Shown here piece after piece: positions 41,345 through 49,116 of a stretch of 57,746 nucleotides of DNA. The notes under the pieces were generated by a model. The model saw only the letters and a list, made by a program, of their open reading frames with translations. It made no database searches and was not told the DNA's origin. Origin of the DNA: DUNY01 sp964520055 (GTDB taxonomy: Bacteria; Bacillota; Thermosediminibacteria; Thermosediminibacterales; Tepidanaerobacteraceae); contig CAZFME010000003.1 in assembly GCA_964520055.1 (NCBI GenBank), positions 1 through 57,746 of the forward strand. Reading direction: 5' to 3'. Every line of letters begins with the position of its first letter. Position 1 is the stretch's first letter. Position numbers and translations under genes: made by a program.

Positions 41345-42388
41345 ATGAATGAAAAAAGAAAAGCTAGGAAGAAGGAACATATAAAATACAGTATGTTATT
41401 GAGAAAAAAGTTAAAAAGAAATCTCTTCGATGATATTACAATCCTGCATAACTGTCTGTCTGAAGTAAATTTAAATGATATCGATCTTTCAACTAATTTG
41501 CAAAGCATCAAACTTACAAGCCCGATAATTATAAATGCCATGACTGGTGGTATGAAAGAAGGTGAAAATATAAATCGTGAACTTGCTAAAATCGCAAAAC
41601 AATTAGGTCTTGCCATGGCTGTGGGTTCTCAAACAATAGCACTCGAAAATCCTAACAGTATTCGCAGTTTTAAAATTGCTAGAGAAATAAATCCAGACGG
41701 CATTATCTTTGCAAATTTGGGTGCCGATGCTACAGTGGAAGAAGCCGTTAAAGCCGTTGACATGATTGATGCAGATGCCCTGCAAATACATCTCAATACC
41801 CCACAAGAACTAATGATGAAAGAAGGGCGCAGAAACTTTGCGGGTATCCTTAATAATATTATAGAAATTATACGAAATATCGATGTTCCCATTATAGTAA
41901 AAGAGGTGGGATTTGGAATTGCCAGAGAAGAGGCTCTTACTCTTGCTAAAAATGGTGTGAAAATTATTGATGTTGGCGGGACCGGAGGTACCAATTTTAT
42001 TGCCATAGAAAACTTGAGAAGAAGATCACATGGGTTTGATTATTTCGGAAATTGGGGCATCCCGACTCCAATAAGTTTGATCGAAGTTGTAAATAATGTA
42101 GGGAATGGAATTGATGTTATTTCATCCGGTGGGCTTAATAATGGTCTCGATGCTGCAAAGTCACTGGCTCTTGGAGCAAAAGCAACGGCTTTTGCAGGAT
42201 GCTTTTTATATGTATTGCTTAAAGAAGGACCTTTATTTCTTGAAAAATATATATTACAAATAGAAAAAGAGATCAAATATGTTATGGCTATGGCCGGAGC
42301 TACAAATTTTCAGGAACTGAAACAACGACCCGTAATTATCCAAGGAAAAACATATCATTGGTTGAAATACCGAGGAATAAGCATATAA
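41345..42388 (+). CDS. fni: Type 2 isopentenyl-diphosphate isomerase
   Basis: FMN- and NADPH-dependent IPP/DMAPP isomerase. N-terminal RKKEHIKYSML, TSPIIINAMTGGMKEGENIN, GSQTIAL, the substrate-binding ALQIHLNTPQE and FMN-phosphate loops DVGGTGGTNF and SSGGLNNGLDAAK. 347 residues from ATG 41345, which follows AAAAGGAG; the frame's earlier ATG (41291) lies within the terminator hairpin. It stands next to ispH, so both MEP end-steps are together. Confidence 0.93.
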   Translation: MNEKRKARKKEHIKYSMLLRKKLKRNLFDDITILHNCLSEVNLNDIDLSTNLQSIKLTSPIIINAMTGGMKEGENINRELAKIAKQLGLAMAVGSQTIALENPNSIRSFKIAREINPDGIIFANLGADATVEEAVKAVDMIDADALQIHLNTPQELMMKEGRRNFAGILNNIIEIIRNIDVPIIVKEVGFGIAREEALTLAKNGVKIIDVGGTGGTNFIAIENLRRRSHGFDYFGNWGIPTPISLIEVVNNVGNGIDVISSGGLNNGLDAAKSLALGAKATAFAGCFLYVLLKEGPLFLEKYILQIEKEIKYVMAMAGATNFQELKQRPVIIQGKTYHWLKYRGISI

Positions 42389-42413
42389 ACTGTGATTAAT
42401 CCATATCATATAC

Positions 42414-42469
42414 GTTTGTCAAAGAATAATTCAGTATTCTATTGACAAACTATGATAATCTGCTACAAT
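42414..42469 (+). promoter_or_regulatory. speD promoter with overlapping inverted repeat
   Basis: TTGACA (42442-42447), 16 nt, TACAAT (42464-42469). GTTTGTCAA (42414-42422) and TTGACAAAC (42442-42450) form a 9-bp inverted repeat that includes the -35 box, a possible repressor site. Confidence 0.6.
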
Positions 42470-42509
42470 TTAATTTGATTGAAATTAAATTAAAAGTGAG
42501 GGGGTATTG

Positions 42510-42521
42510 ATGGACAAATGA
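42510..42521 (+). CDS. Three-codon leader ORF (MDK) overlapping the speD start
   Basis: ATG-GAC-AAA-TGA: well spaced from SD GTGAGGGGG, and its stop overlaps the speD ATG (ATGA). The speD start itself is 13 nt from that SD, so ribosomes would first meet this mini-ORF and reinitiate. Confidence 0.4.
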   Translation: MDK

Positions 42522-42892
42522 AAAACTTAGGCCGCCATATATTGGCGGAAATCTACGATTGCGATCCGGATATTCTAAACGACAGAGAATTAATCGAAGC
42601 AATTTTGGTCAAAGCAGCTTTAGAAGCAGGAGCTGAAGTAAGAGAGGTTGCGTTTCACAAATTTAGTCCTCAAGGAGTAAGCGGTGTAGTGGTTATTTCT
42701 GAATCGCACCTCGCCATCCATACCTGGCCTGAACTGGGATATGCCGCTGTTGACGTTTTCACCTGCGGTGACAGGGTAGATCCCTGGGATGCCTGTAACT
42801 ACATTTGCAACAGGCTCTGTTCAAGGCACATGGACGCAACGGAGGTTAAAAGGGGTTTGTTTGATATGCCCATCAAGGTGATAAATTCTTAA
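42518..42892 (+). CDS. speD: S-adenosylmethionine decarboxylase proenzyme
   Basis: Pyruvoyl enzyme making decarboxylated SAM for SpeE. Self-cleavage site Glu-Ser in VVISESHLAIHTWPE; the Ser becomes the pyruvoyl group. FTCGDRVDPWDACNYI is the conserved C-terminal block. 124 residues, the small prokaryotic class 1b. Separated from speE-speB by 7.6 kb. Its translation appears coupled to a three-codon leader ORF. Followed by a strong hairpin. Confidence 0.95.
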   Translation: MKNLGRHILAEIYDCDPDILNDRELIEAILVKAALEAGAEVREVAFHKFSPQGVSGVVVISESHLAIHTWPELGYAAVDVFTCGDRVDPWDACNYICNRLCSRHMDATEVKRGLFDMPIKVINS

Positions 42893-42906
42893 AGGTAGGA
42901 GATATT

Positions 42907-42945
42907 TTGAGTATTCAAAAATCCTTTGACTTTGATTATGTCTAG
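42907..42945 (+). other. 12-codon TTG mini-ORF with SD after speD
   Basis: TTG at 42907 preceded by GTAGGAGA, encoding MSIQKSFDFDYV then TAG. It may be a leader peptide before the hairpin at 42943-42986, or the relic of a lost gene start. Weak evidence. Confidence 0.2.
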
Positions 42946-42988
42946 CAGAAAAAATGCGTGAGCATAAGTCGCGCATTTTTCTGCTTTC
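42943..42988 (+). terminator. Terminator after speD
   Basis: AGCAGAAAAAATGCG pairs with CGCGCATTTTTCTGCT around an 11-nt loop, then TTCTTT. Confidence 0.85.
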
Positions 42989-43051
42989 TTTGTATAAAAA
43001 AAATATATATGGTTATATTATAATATCGAAGACCCCCTTTACATTTAGCCC

Positions 43052-43088
43052 CCATGATACATTTAAATTAATGTATCATGGATTTTTT
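43052..43088 (+). terminator. Second hairpin, possibly bidirectional
   Basis: CCATGATACATT / AATGTATCATGG, perfect 12-bp stem around TAAATT, followed by ATTTTTTT. Upstream of cheR. Confidence 0.75.
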
Positions 43089-43128
43089 TGTCCAATTTAG
43101 TTATAATTAGTCAAGGGGAGGTTGTGAT

Positions 43129-43935
43129 TTGAATTATAATGATTTTACGGTAGAAATAAAAAAGATGTGCAACATAGATTTATCAAATTACAAAGAAAAA
43201 CAAATGAAAAGGCGGATCGATTCTTTAATTAAAAGAAACGGTCATAAAAGCTATGATTCATATATAAAGCAATTAAAACAAAATGAACAGCATTTAAAGG
43301 AGTTTTTGGGGTATATTACTATTAACGTTTCGGAATTCTTTCGAAATCCTTCCCAATGGCAGATTTTAGAGCGGGAGATCATACCGGAATTGATATCAGA
43401 TAAAAAAAAGCTAAAGATATGGAGTTCTGCGTCTTCGACGGGGGAAGAGCCATATTCTATAGCTATGTTATTAAATAAAATGAGTATTATAAATAAAACA
43501 GAAATTATTGCCAGCGATATAGATAAAGATGCTCTAAAAAAAGCAAAACAGGGGATTTACTCAACGAAGGGAATTGCTAATGTCCCGGAGGAAATGATAA
43601 AAATTAATTTTCAAAAGGTAAACGATAAGTATATTATAAAAGATGAAATAAAGTCCATGGTAGATTTTAAAATAATAAATTTACTGGAAGATACCTTTCC
43701 CCGTGCATGTGATTTAATATTATGTAGAAATGTAATGATATATTTTACGGAAGAAACAAAGGATAAATTGTATAAGAAATTCTACAATGCTCTATCAGAT
43801 AGGGGTATATTTTTCGTAGGAAGCACGGAACAAATAATAATGCCACAGAAATACGGTTTTTTTAATCGCAAGAATTTTTTCTATCAAAAAACCATTAACA
43901 TAAATACCCAATTCAACAACACATATACTTCCTAG
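43129..43935 (+). CDS. cheR: CheR-type protein-glutamate methyltransferase
   Basis: SAM-dependent methyltransferase of chemotaxis receptors. N-terminal helical CheR domain (1-75) and catalytic domain with NVSEFFRNPSQW, IWSSASSTGEEPYSIAM (SAM loop), ASDIDKDAL and LILCRNVMIYF. 268 residues. TTG start with SD GGGGAGG. It stands alone, without cheB, cheA or receptors nearby. No frame damage. The following 300 bases (43936-44198) show nothing I recognise. Confidence 0.92.
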   Translation: MNYNDFTVEIKKMCNIDLSNYKEKQMKRRIDSLIKRNGHKSYDSYIKQLKQNEQHLKEFLGYITINVSEFFRNPSQWQILEREIIPELISDKKKLKIWSSASSTGEEPYSIAMLLNKMSIINKTEIIASDIDKDALKKAKQGIYSTKGIANVPEEMIKINFQKVNDKYIIKDEIKSMVDFKIINLLEDTFPRACDLILCRNVMIYFTEETKDKLYKKFYNALSDRGIFFVGSTEQIIMPQKYGFFNRKNFFYQKTININTQFNNTYTS

Positions 43936-44198
43936 GAAAATTATACTTATGATTGAAATTTCCCGGGACATAGCAAAATTCGATAAACCTATAACATTTT
44001 TATGTATTATTATGCTCTGGTTTACATTTTGCGGTAACAGTATTGAGTTTATTCGATAATGTTTACATAATAATTTTGAGAAAGAGTTGATTTTAATTTA
44101 AAGCAAGCAGATCCATGATGTGAGTGAGACGCTCTTAAAGAATCGGGATATTGGCCTTCCGAATACGTAAAGATCTCAAAAAAATAGGGTTTATGGGC

Positions 44199-44227
44199 TT
44201 GACGAGAAAAAAAAAGTATTGTATACT
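44199..44227 (+). promoter_or_regulatory. Sigma-A promoter of the tRNA cluster
   Basis: TTGACG (44199-44204), 17 nt, TATACT (44222-44227), 14 nt before the first tRNA. Confidence 0.75.
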
Positions 44228-44240
44228 AATAATTGCGTTT

Positions 44241-44317
44241 GGGCCCATAGCTCAGTTGGTTAGAGCAACCGGCTCATAACCGGTTGGTCCTAGGTTCGAG
44301 TCCTAGTGGGCCCACCA
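44241..44317 (+). tRNA. tRNA with CAT anticodon (Met; possibly Ile2)
   Basis: Full cloverleaf with encoded CCA: acceptor GGGCCCA/TGGGCCC, D arm GCTCAGTTGGTTAGAGC, anticodon loop CTCATAA, T arm with GGTTCGAGTCC. CAT reads Met, or Ile if C34 is modified to lysidine; sequence alone does not settle it. Confidence 0.93.
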
Positions 44318-44323
44318 TTTTTT

Positions 44324-44399
44324 GCCGACGTAGCTCAGTTGGTAGAGCAGCTGATTTGTAATCAGCAGGTCGCGGGTTCGAGTCCCATCGTCGGCTCCA
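44324..44399 (+). tRNA. tRNA-Thr (TGT)
   Basis: Acceptor GCCGACG/CGTCGGC, anticodon stem-loop GCTGA-TTTGTAA-TCAGC (anticodon TGT), T arm GGGTTCGAGTCCC. Ends TCCA rather than ACCA, with the final CCA encoded. Confidence 0.95.
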
Positions 44400-44409
44400 A
44401 AATAGTTTT

Positions 44410-44495
44410 GGAGAGGTTCCCGAGTTGGCCAAAGGGGGCAGACTGTAAATCTGCTGGCAGCGCCTTCGGTGGTTCGAATCCACCCCTCTCCACCA
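44410..44495 (+). tRNA. tRNA-Tyr (GTA)
   Basis: Class II tRNA with long variable arm (86 nt). Acceptor GGAGAGG/CCTCTCC, anticodon stem-loop GCAGA-CTGTAAA-TCTGC (anticodon GTA), encoded ACCA. Confidence 0.95.
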
Positions 44496-44510
44496 TTTTA
44501 ATTTCATCTT

Positions 44511-44586
44511 GGGCCATTAGCTCAGTTGGTAGAGCACCTGACTCTTAATCAGGGCGTCCCGGGTTCGAATCCCTGATGGCCCACCA
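44511..44586 (+). tRNA. tRNA-Lys (CTT)
   Basis: Acceptor GGGCCAT/ATGGCCC, anticodon stem-loop CCTGA-CTCTTAA-TCAGG (anticodon CTT), T arm GGGTTCGAATCCC, encoded ACCA. Confidence 0.95.
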
Positions 44587-44602
44587 TATAATGAAATAAG
44601 TT

Positions 44603-44643
44603 AACGGCATCTATGAAACAAGCCTAAAGATGTCGTTTTTTCT
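44603..44643 (+). terminator. Terminator of the tRNA cluster
   Basis: AACGGCATCT (44603-44612) pairs with AGATGTCGTT (44628-44637), one G-U pair, then TTTTTTCT. From 44644 to 44890 no further feature seen. Confidence 0.8.
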
Positions 44644-44909
44644 GTTTTAAACCGAATTAGGATATACTATTATAGTAAAAAAGATATCGAACCTGGTAAT
44701 AATTGCTTATCGAGCTGATTAAAAGAAGACAATAATTGTAATTCTTGTAAATAGATTGGTAGCAGAAATTTAGGGATTTAATGCACGTTATTTATACGCC
44801 TCTCATAGTTTATGAACAAAGGCTTTTATCGAATAATTTGATTTAAATCCATGTAAGAAAGTTAAATCAACAATATTGTGTCGATAGCTAAAAGGGAGGC
44901 ATTATTGAA

Positions 44910-45236
44910 GTGAAAAAAAACTGCCGGTATTTGATAAAACACAACGACTATAAATCTCTGGATTCTTCCGGAAGTATTTATAAATGTGTTCTCTCAAATG
45001 CCCTACTCACTTCAACAGATTTAAAACAAAAATGGGCTTGTAGTGGATGTATTGTTCCGCAGGTTATGGAAACTAAACCTTGCAAATATATTATGCCTCA
45101 CAAATATTTTTCGATACGAGGCTCAAGTCATACCTGGTTCAGCTGTACATTATTAAATATAATCATGGATTCACCAGCAGAATTTTGTTATTCTAATTGT
45201 GTTATATATGAACAATTTTACATTGCAAAAAAATAA
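44910..45236 (+). CDS. Cys-rich small protein of unknown function (108 aa)
   Basis: Eight cysteines at about 5, 26, 44, 47, 58, 79, 93 and 97, including WACSGCIVP and KPCKYIMP, suggesting Zn or Fe-S binding. No membrane segment. The motif FSIRGSSHTWFSC looks conserved in style, and I believe similar clostridial hypotheticals exist, but I cannot name a family. GTG start with SD AGGGAGG. Stands alone between the tRNA cluster and the TPR gene. Confidence 0.65.
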   Translation: MKKNCRYLIKHNDYKSLDSSGSIYKCVLSNALLTSTDLKQKWACSGCIVPQVMETKPCKYIMPHKYFSIRGSSHTWFSCTLLNIIMDSPAEFCYSNCVIYEQFYIAKK

Positions 45237-45280
45237 AGACAAATTGTAAAAAAGAATAATTTTAATTAATAAAACTGGAT

Positions 45281-45330
45281 AATAGATAGATTACATAGTA
45301 TTCTGTATGTGTTTTATCTATTTTTTTTAC
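45281..45330 (+). terminator. Terminator-like hairpin
   Basis: AATAGATAGATTACATA pairs imperfectly with TGTATGTGTTTTATCTATT, followed by TTTTTTT. Confidence 0.55.
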
Positions 45331-45433
45331 ATAAGTCAAGTCAAAATTAGTGTGTAATTTCTTCGGGTTATCAGCAGACCCAAATTTAGGATCTACAAAG
45401 TAGAAAGATGCTAATAAAAACAGTCTTCCTGTA

Positions 45434-45478
45434 AGCGTTTATGCCACAAAAGGTTGCTTACAGTGAGTGCTCTTTTTT
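45434..45478 (+). terminator. Hairpin with downstream T run
   Basis: CTGTAAGC (45434-45441) and GCTTACAG (about 45455-45462) pair; TTTTTT follows 12 nt later. The remainder of the 45240-45640 gap holds only AT-rich sequence and the next gene's SD. Confidence 0.4.
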
Positions 45479-45643
45479 AGAATTCAGCTAACCAACGCCT
45501 TTTTTTATAATGCAATAGAGAAGTATAATTTTCCCTGATTGATAAAATCTAATAAATATAAGTTTTTTTATAATATGAGGAGGAAAAAACGGGAAAAAAT
45601 AGAATAATATGTTAGATATAAAGAATAGGGGGGGGATTCATTT

Positions 45644-46831
45644 ATGACTAAAAAAGAAGCTTACGATGTTTTAATAAATCTTGAAAATGCTGAAAATAAA
45701 AAATATAATAAACTAAATGTACACTTTATTTGGACAAGTTGCTTATTTTGGATTGGCAAATACAATAAAGCCTTATGTTATATCCATAAGATATCGGAAA
45801 AAAACAACACCGTAGAAGTGGATTGTTGGAAAGGAGTATTGTATTATTTTATAAGGGATTATAACAATGCTGTTTATTTTTTGGAAAAAGCCGAAAACAT
45901 CGATCCAAAAAACATGGGAACAAAATATTTTTTAGCTGAAGTGTTTTTTGCAATGTCGAATATAGAAAAAGCTGAGGCAAGATATAGAGCACTAACCGGT
46001 AATTCGGGTTTTAAATCTATTGGTTTATACGGAATAGGTTGCTGTTTGCTAAAAACAAATCGTCTTGATGAAGCTCTGGGGTTTTTCAACAAGGCATTAT
46101 TGCTTGCAAAACAAGCCGATTTAGTTAAAATTTTAAATAAGAAGGGTTTATGTTTAATGGAACTTAAAATACCGGAAGAAGCCCGGTTATGTTTTGAGGA
46201 ATGCCTGAAATATTCACCAAGTAATGTTATGGTTCAATTGAATTTGGCATTAGCATTAGGCAAATTGAGAAAATATAAAGAAGCTGCTAGGATTTATAAA
46301 AATATATTGATTAAAACACCCCATAACATCATTGCTATAAATAACTATGCATCATGCATGGCAGCATGCAATGCATATGATGAAGCTTTAAAGTACTGCA
46401 ATACGGGGTTAAACATAGATCCGAGCAATCCGGATTTGCTGATAAATAAAGCTTATTGCCTGTACAAGCATGGACATTATAATAGTGCATTAGAGTGTTT
46501 AAATGAAGCTGAAAAAATCGTAAAAGATGATATAATATTATGTAACAATAAAGCCTTGTGCTTAATTGCTCTTGAAAAATATGATGATGCTTTAAAACTT
46601 TTAAGTAAGCTACTAGATAAGGGCAGTTCTGACGACTTACTATTCAACAAGGCCTATTGTTTAGTAAAAAAAGACATGTACAGTGAGGCTCTTGCCTGCC
46701 TTACTAGCATAAAAGATAAAAACAAAAAGAATTTTGATTTTTATACATTAAAAGGGATATGTTTTGAAAAACTTGGCAATCATGAGGCAGCAATAGAAAG
46801 CTTTAACAAATCCTTGATTATTGCCGGATAG
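45644..46831 (+). CDS. Tetratricopeptide-repeat protein
   Basis: 395 residues built almost entirely from TPR units, with repeats of the W/L-G-Y-A-P type visible at about 65-100 (YFLEKAENIDPKN), 130-165, 165-200 (CFEECLKYSPSNVMVQLNLA), 200-235 and 240-300 (ALKYCNTGLNIDPSNPDLLIN, cut short). No signal peptide, so cytoplasmic protein-protein scaffold. SD GGGGGGG. Twelve bases upstream of surE. Partner unknown. Confidence 0.88.
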   Translation: MTKKEAYDVLINLENAENKKYNKLNVHFIWTSCLFWIGKYNKALCYIHKISEKNNTVEVDCWKGVLYYFIRDYNNAVYFLEKAENIDPKNMGTKYFLAEVFFAMSNIEKAEARYRALTGNSGFKSIGLYGIGCCLLKTNRLDEALGFFNKALLLAKQADLVKILNKKGLCLMELKIPEEARLCFEECLKYSPSNVMVQLNLALALGKLRKYKEAARIYKNILIKTPHNIIAINNYASCMAACNAYDEALKYCNTGLNIDPSNPDLLINKAYCLYKHGHYNSALECLNEAEKIVKDDIILCNNKALCLIALEKYDDALKLLSKLLDKGSSDDLLFNKAYCLVKKDMYSEALACLTSIKDKNKKNFDFYTLKGICFEKLGNHEAAIESFNKSLIIAG

Positions 46832-46842
46832 GAGTGTAATAT

Positions 46843-47604
46843 TTGAACATACTCATTACAAATGATGACGGAATAAATTCCGCAGGTTTAATTATATTAG
46901 CCCAAGAAATATCAAAAATTGCCGACGTTACTGTTGTTGCTCCGGATAGAGAACGTAGCGCTACGGCTCATGCAATAACCATGCATAAACCACTAAGAGC
47001 AGAAAAAGTGGATATTCCGAATTGTAAAGCTTTGGGCTGGACTATAAACGGAACTCCTTCAGATTGTGTTAAATTGGCACTAGAAGCGCTGCTTGAATTG
47101 ACTCCCGATTTAATCTTATCCGGAATCAACCATGGGCCTAATCTGGGAACCGATGTTATCTATTCCGGAACCGTATCAGCGGCAATCGAAGGTGCCATTT
47201 CAGGAGTTCCATCAATTGCTTTGTCAATAGCCGGACATAAAAATATCCATTTTAATTATGCAGCTAAACTTACAAAAAAATTGTGTCTACAAATACTTGA
47301 CCATGAGTTTCCTGTAGATTCTTTGTTAAATGTTAACATACCATTCGTCGAACCGAACGCAATTGCAGGTGTTGCTATAACTCATCTGGGCAACATAAGA
47401 TATAAAAACAGTTTTGACCGTCGCATGGACCCCAGAGGTAGGGTTTATTATTGGTTAGCCGGTGAAGCAATTGATAATACTGATGATGAAGGTTCTGACG
47501 TATGGGCTGTGAAAAATAATTATATTTCTATTACACCGATACTCTTTGATTTAACAAAGTATGATATGATTGAAACTATCAAAAAATGGAATTTACAAAT
47601 ATAA
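46843..47604 (+). CDS. surE: SurE, 5'/3'-nucleotidase
   Basis: Metal-dependent nucleoside monophosphatase implicated in stationary-phase survival. N-terminal ILITNDDGINSAGL with the metal-binding Asp pair, the Ser in APDRERSATAHAIT, and Asn in LSGINHGPNLGTDVIYSGTV (20 residues, read in part). 253 residues. TTG start with SD AGGAGTG. Precedes a YpmA-like gene. Confidence 0.95.
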   Translation: MNILITNDDGINSAGLIILAQEISKIADVTVVAPDRERSATAHAITMHKPLRAEKVDIPNCKALGWTINGTPSDCVKLALEALLELTPDLILSGINHGPNLGTDVIYSGTVSAAIEGAISGVPSIALSIAGHKNIHFNYAAKLTKKLCLQILDHEFPVDSLLNVNIPFVEPNAIAGVAITHLGNIRYKNSFDRRMDPRGRVYYWLAGEAIDNTDDEGSDVWAVKNNYISITPILFDLTKYDMIETIKKWNLQI

Positions 47605-47623
47605 TTAAAGAAAGGTAATGAAA

Positions 47624-47788
47624 ATGGATACGGGTAAGCTGGAAATCATTGCAAAAAAAGAAATAGCTTATAATGATGAGTTATATAAACTTGTGGATTT
47701 CTTAAATAAAAATTTAAAAAATAAGCACATTATGGTAGGTATTTCAAAGAATAATGATAAAGCTGTCATTTCAATTTATGAGACTTAA
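47624..47788 (+). CDS. YpmA/DUF4264-like small protein (54 aa)
   Basis: Short soluble protein with DELYKLVDFLNKNLKNKHIM and ending AVISIYET. I recall the DUF4264 (YpmA) family having the pattern LYK(I/L)VDxLNxNLK...GL...F(T/S)IYxT, which fits. Function unknown. ATG 47624 is 8 nt after AAAGG; the in-frame ATG 47618 is too close to the SD. Found between surE and the double P-loop ATPase. Confidence 0.7.
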   Translation: MDTGKLEIIAKKEIAYNDELYKLVDFLNKNLKNKHIMVGISKNNDKAVISIYET

Positions 47789-47803
47789 ACTTGCACCAAT
47801 GTA

Positions 47804-47851
47804 GTTCCCTCTACGTATATTATAATGATATTTTAATTTATTGGAGGGAAC
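47804..47851 (+). promoter_or_regulatory. Anti-SD inverted repeat around a candidate -10
   Basis: GTTCCCTC (47804-47811) is complementary to GAGGGAAC (47844-47851), which contains the SD of the next gene. TATAAT at 47821-47826 lies between them. A transcript starting about 47833 would lack the first arm. Confidence 0.45.
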
Positions 47852-47856
47852 GCATT

Positions 47857-48963
47857 ATGGGAGAAGGAAACATAACAAGATATTTTCCCGGTAATAATAC
47901 TCCTGATGGATACTATTCTTTTTTTGATTATATTCTGCCATGGAAAAATGCACGGAGAATAATAATAATCAAAGGCGGGCCAGGAGTGGGCAAGTCAACA
48001 ATGATAAGGAAAATAACCAAAGAGTTGACTCAGAAGGGTTTAGATATTGAATTACTTCATTGTACCGCTGACAGCGATTCCTTAGACGGTTTGATAGTTA
48101 AAAAATATAACGTAGCTGTAGTTGACGGGACTGCTCCACATGTGATAGACCCAAAATTCCCCGGTTGTGTTGATGAAATAGTTAATTTCGGTGAATATTG
48201 GGATGAATCCGGTCTGCTAAAGCAAAAAGACCGTATCTTTGTTTTGCAAGAAAAGGTAAGATATCTTTACAAAAGAGTATATAAATATTTAAAAACATCT
48301 AAAATGATTTTAGATGACCTTGAAGACATATATAGAAATGCAGTTATTAACCAGCTAATTGAAGCAAAAACTGAAGAAATTATAAACAATGTATTCAAAG
48401 ATATAAAAAGAAACAGTAAAACTCCTTTTCAAAGACATATGTTTGCCAGCGGAATTACTCCAGAAGGCTCCATACACTTTTTAGACGATTTATTTGATAA
48501 TGTCCATCAACGTTTTATAATTTCGGGAAATCCAGGTACAGGAAAGTCTACTTTATTAAAAAACATTTTTAACCATGCCGTCAGCAAAAGATTTGACGTG
48601 GACGTATTTCATTGTCCTATGAATCCGGAAAAAATTGAACATTTAATAATACAGGAATTAGGTATTGGATTTATAACTTCAATTCAACCTCATATATTAT
48701 CGAATATAAGGGGAGATGATGTAGTTATAGATATGAATTTTGTTTTAGATTGTTCTAGGCTAAAAGATTTTAAGGGAGATATCGAATACAATAACTCACT
48801 TTCATGGGAGTTGTTTGAAAAGGCTATAAAAACACTGGGAAACGTAAAAAAAACACGCAATGAACTTGAGGCGATTTATGCATCCAATATGAACTTCGGA
48901 GTCATTGACAAAGTACGAGAACAAATACTTGCAAAAATATTAAGATATATATATAATCAATAA
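47857..48963 (+). CDS. Tandem P-loop ATPase of unknown function (PRK06851-like)
   Basis: 368 residues with two P-loop NTPase halves: IIKGGPGVGKSTMIRKI near 40 and IISGNPGTGKSTLLKNIF near 225. Each is followed by an ELLHCTADSDSLDG / DVFHCPMNPEKIEH-type block, indicating an internal duplication. I associate this with the PRK06851 family of Firmicutes; its role is not known to me. ATG 47857 has SD GGAGGGAA; the frame's earlier ATG would overlap the ypmA-like stop. Regulation may involve the anti-SD repeat upstream. Confidence 0.82.
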   Translation: MGEGNITRYFPGNNTPDGYYSFFDYILPWKNARRIIIIKGGPGVGKSTMIRKITKELTQKGLDIELLHCTADSDSLDGLIVKKYNVAVVDGTAPHVIDPKFPGCVDEIVNFGEYWDESGLLKQKDRIFVLQEKVRYLYKRVYKYLKTSKMILDDLEDIYRNAVINQLIEAKTEEIINNVFKDIKRNSKTPFQRHMFASGITPEGSIHFLDDLFDNVHQRFIISGNPGTGKSTLLKNIFNHAVSKRFDVDVFHCPMNPEKIEHLIIQELGIGFITSIQPHILSNIRGDDVVIDMNFVLDCSRLKDFKGDIEYNNSLSWELFEKAIKTLGNVKKTRNELEAIYASNMNFGVIDKVREQILAKILRYIYNQ

Positions 48964-48993
48964 TAAAAATAAAAATAAATAATGCTAAAAATT

Positions 48994-49022
48994 TTGGGGA
49001 TCCCCCATTTTCTTTTTTTATT
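48994..49022 (+). terminator. Terminator after the tandem ATPase
   Basis: GGGGATCCCC core within TTTTGGGGATCCCCCATTTT, then CTTTTTTTATTT. Confidence 0.7.
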
Positions 49023-49116
49023 TACTGTGTAAGGAAAATAAAAGGAAAATACAATTTTATGAAGAATATAAGAAAAAATGTCACTAGTTGTTTAAATTGC
49101 AGAGGAGGTTATAACA

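Noticed and set aside
44274..44548. Open frames over the tRNA cluster on both strands
   Set aside because: They translate tRNA genes (the familiar DSNPRPADYKSAALPTELR-type artefact) and are not proteins.
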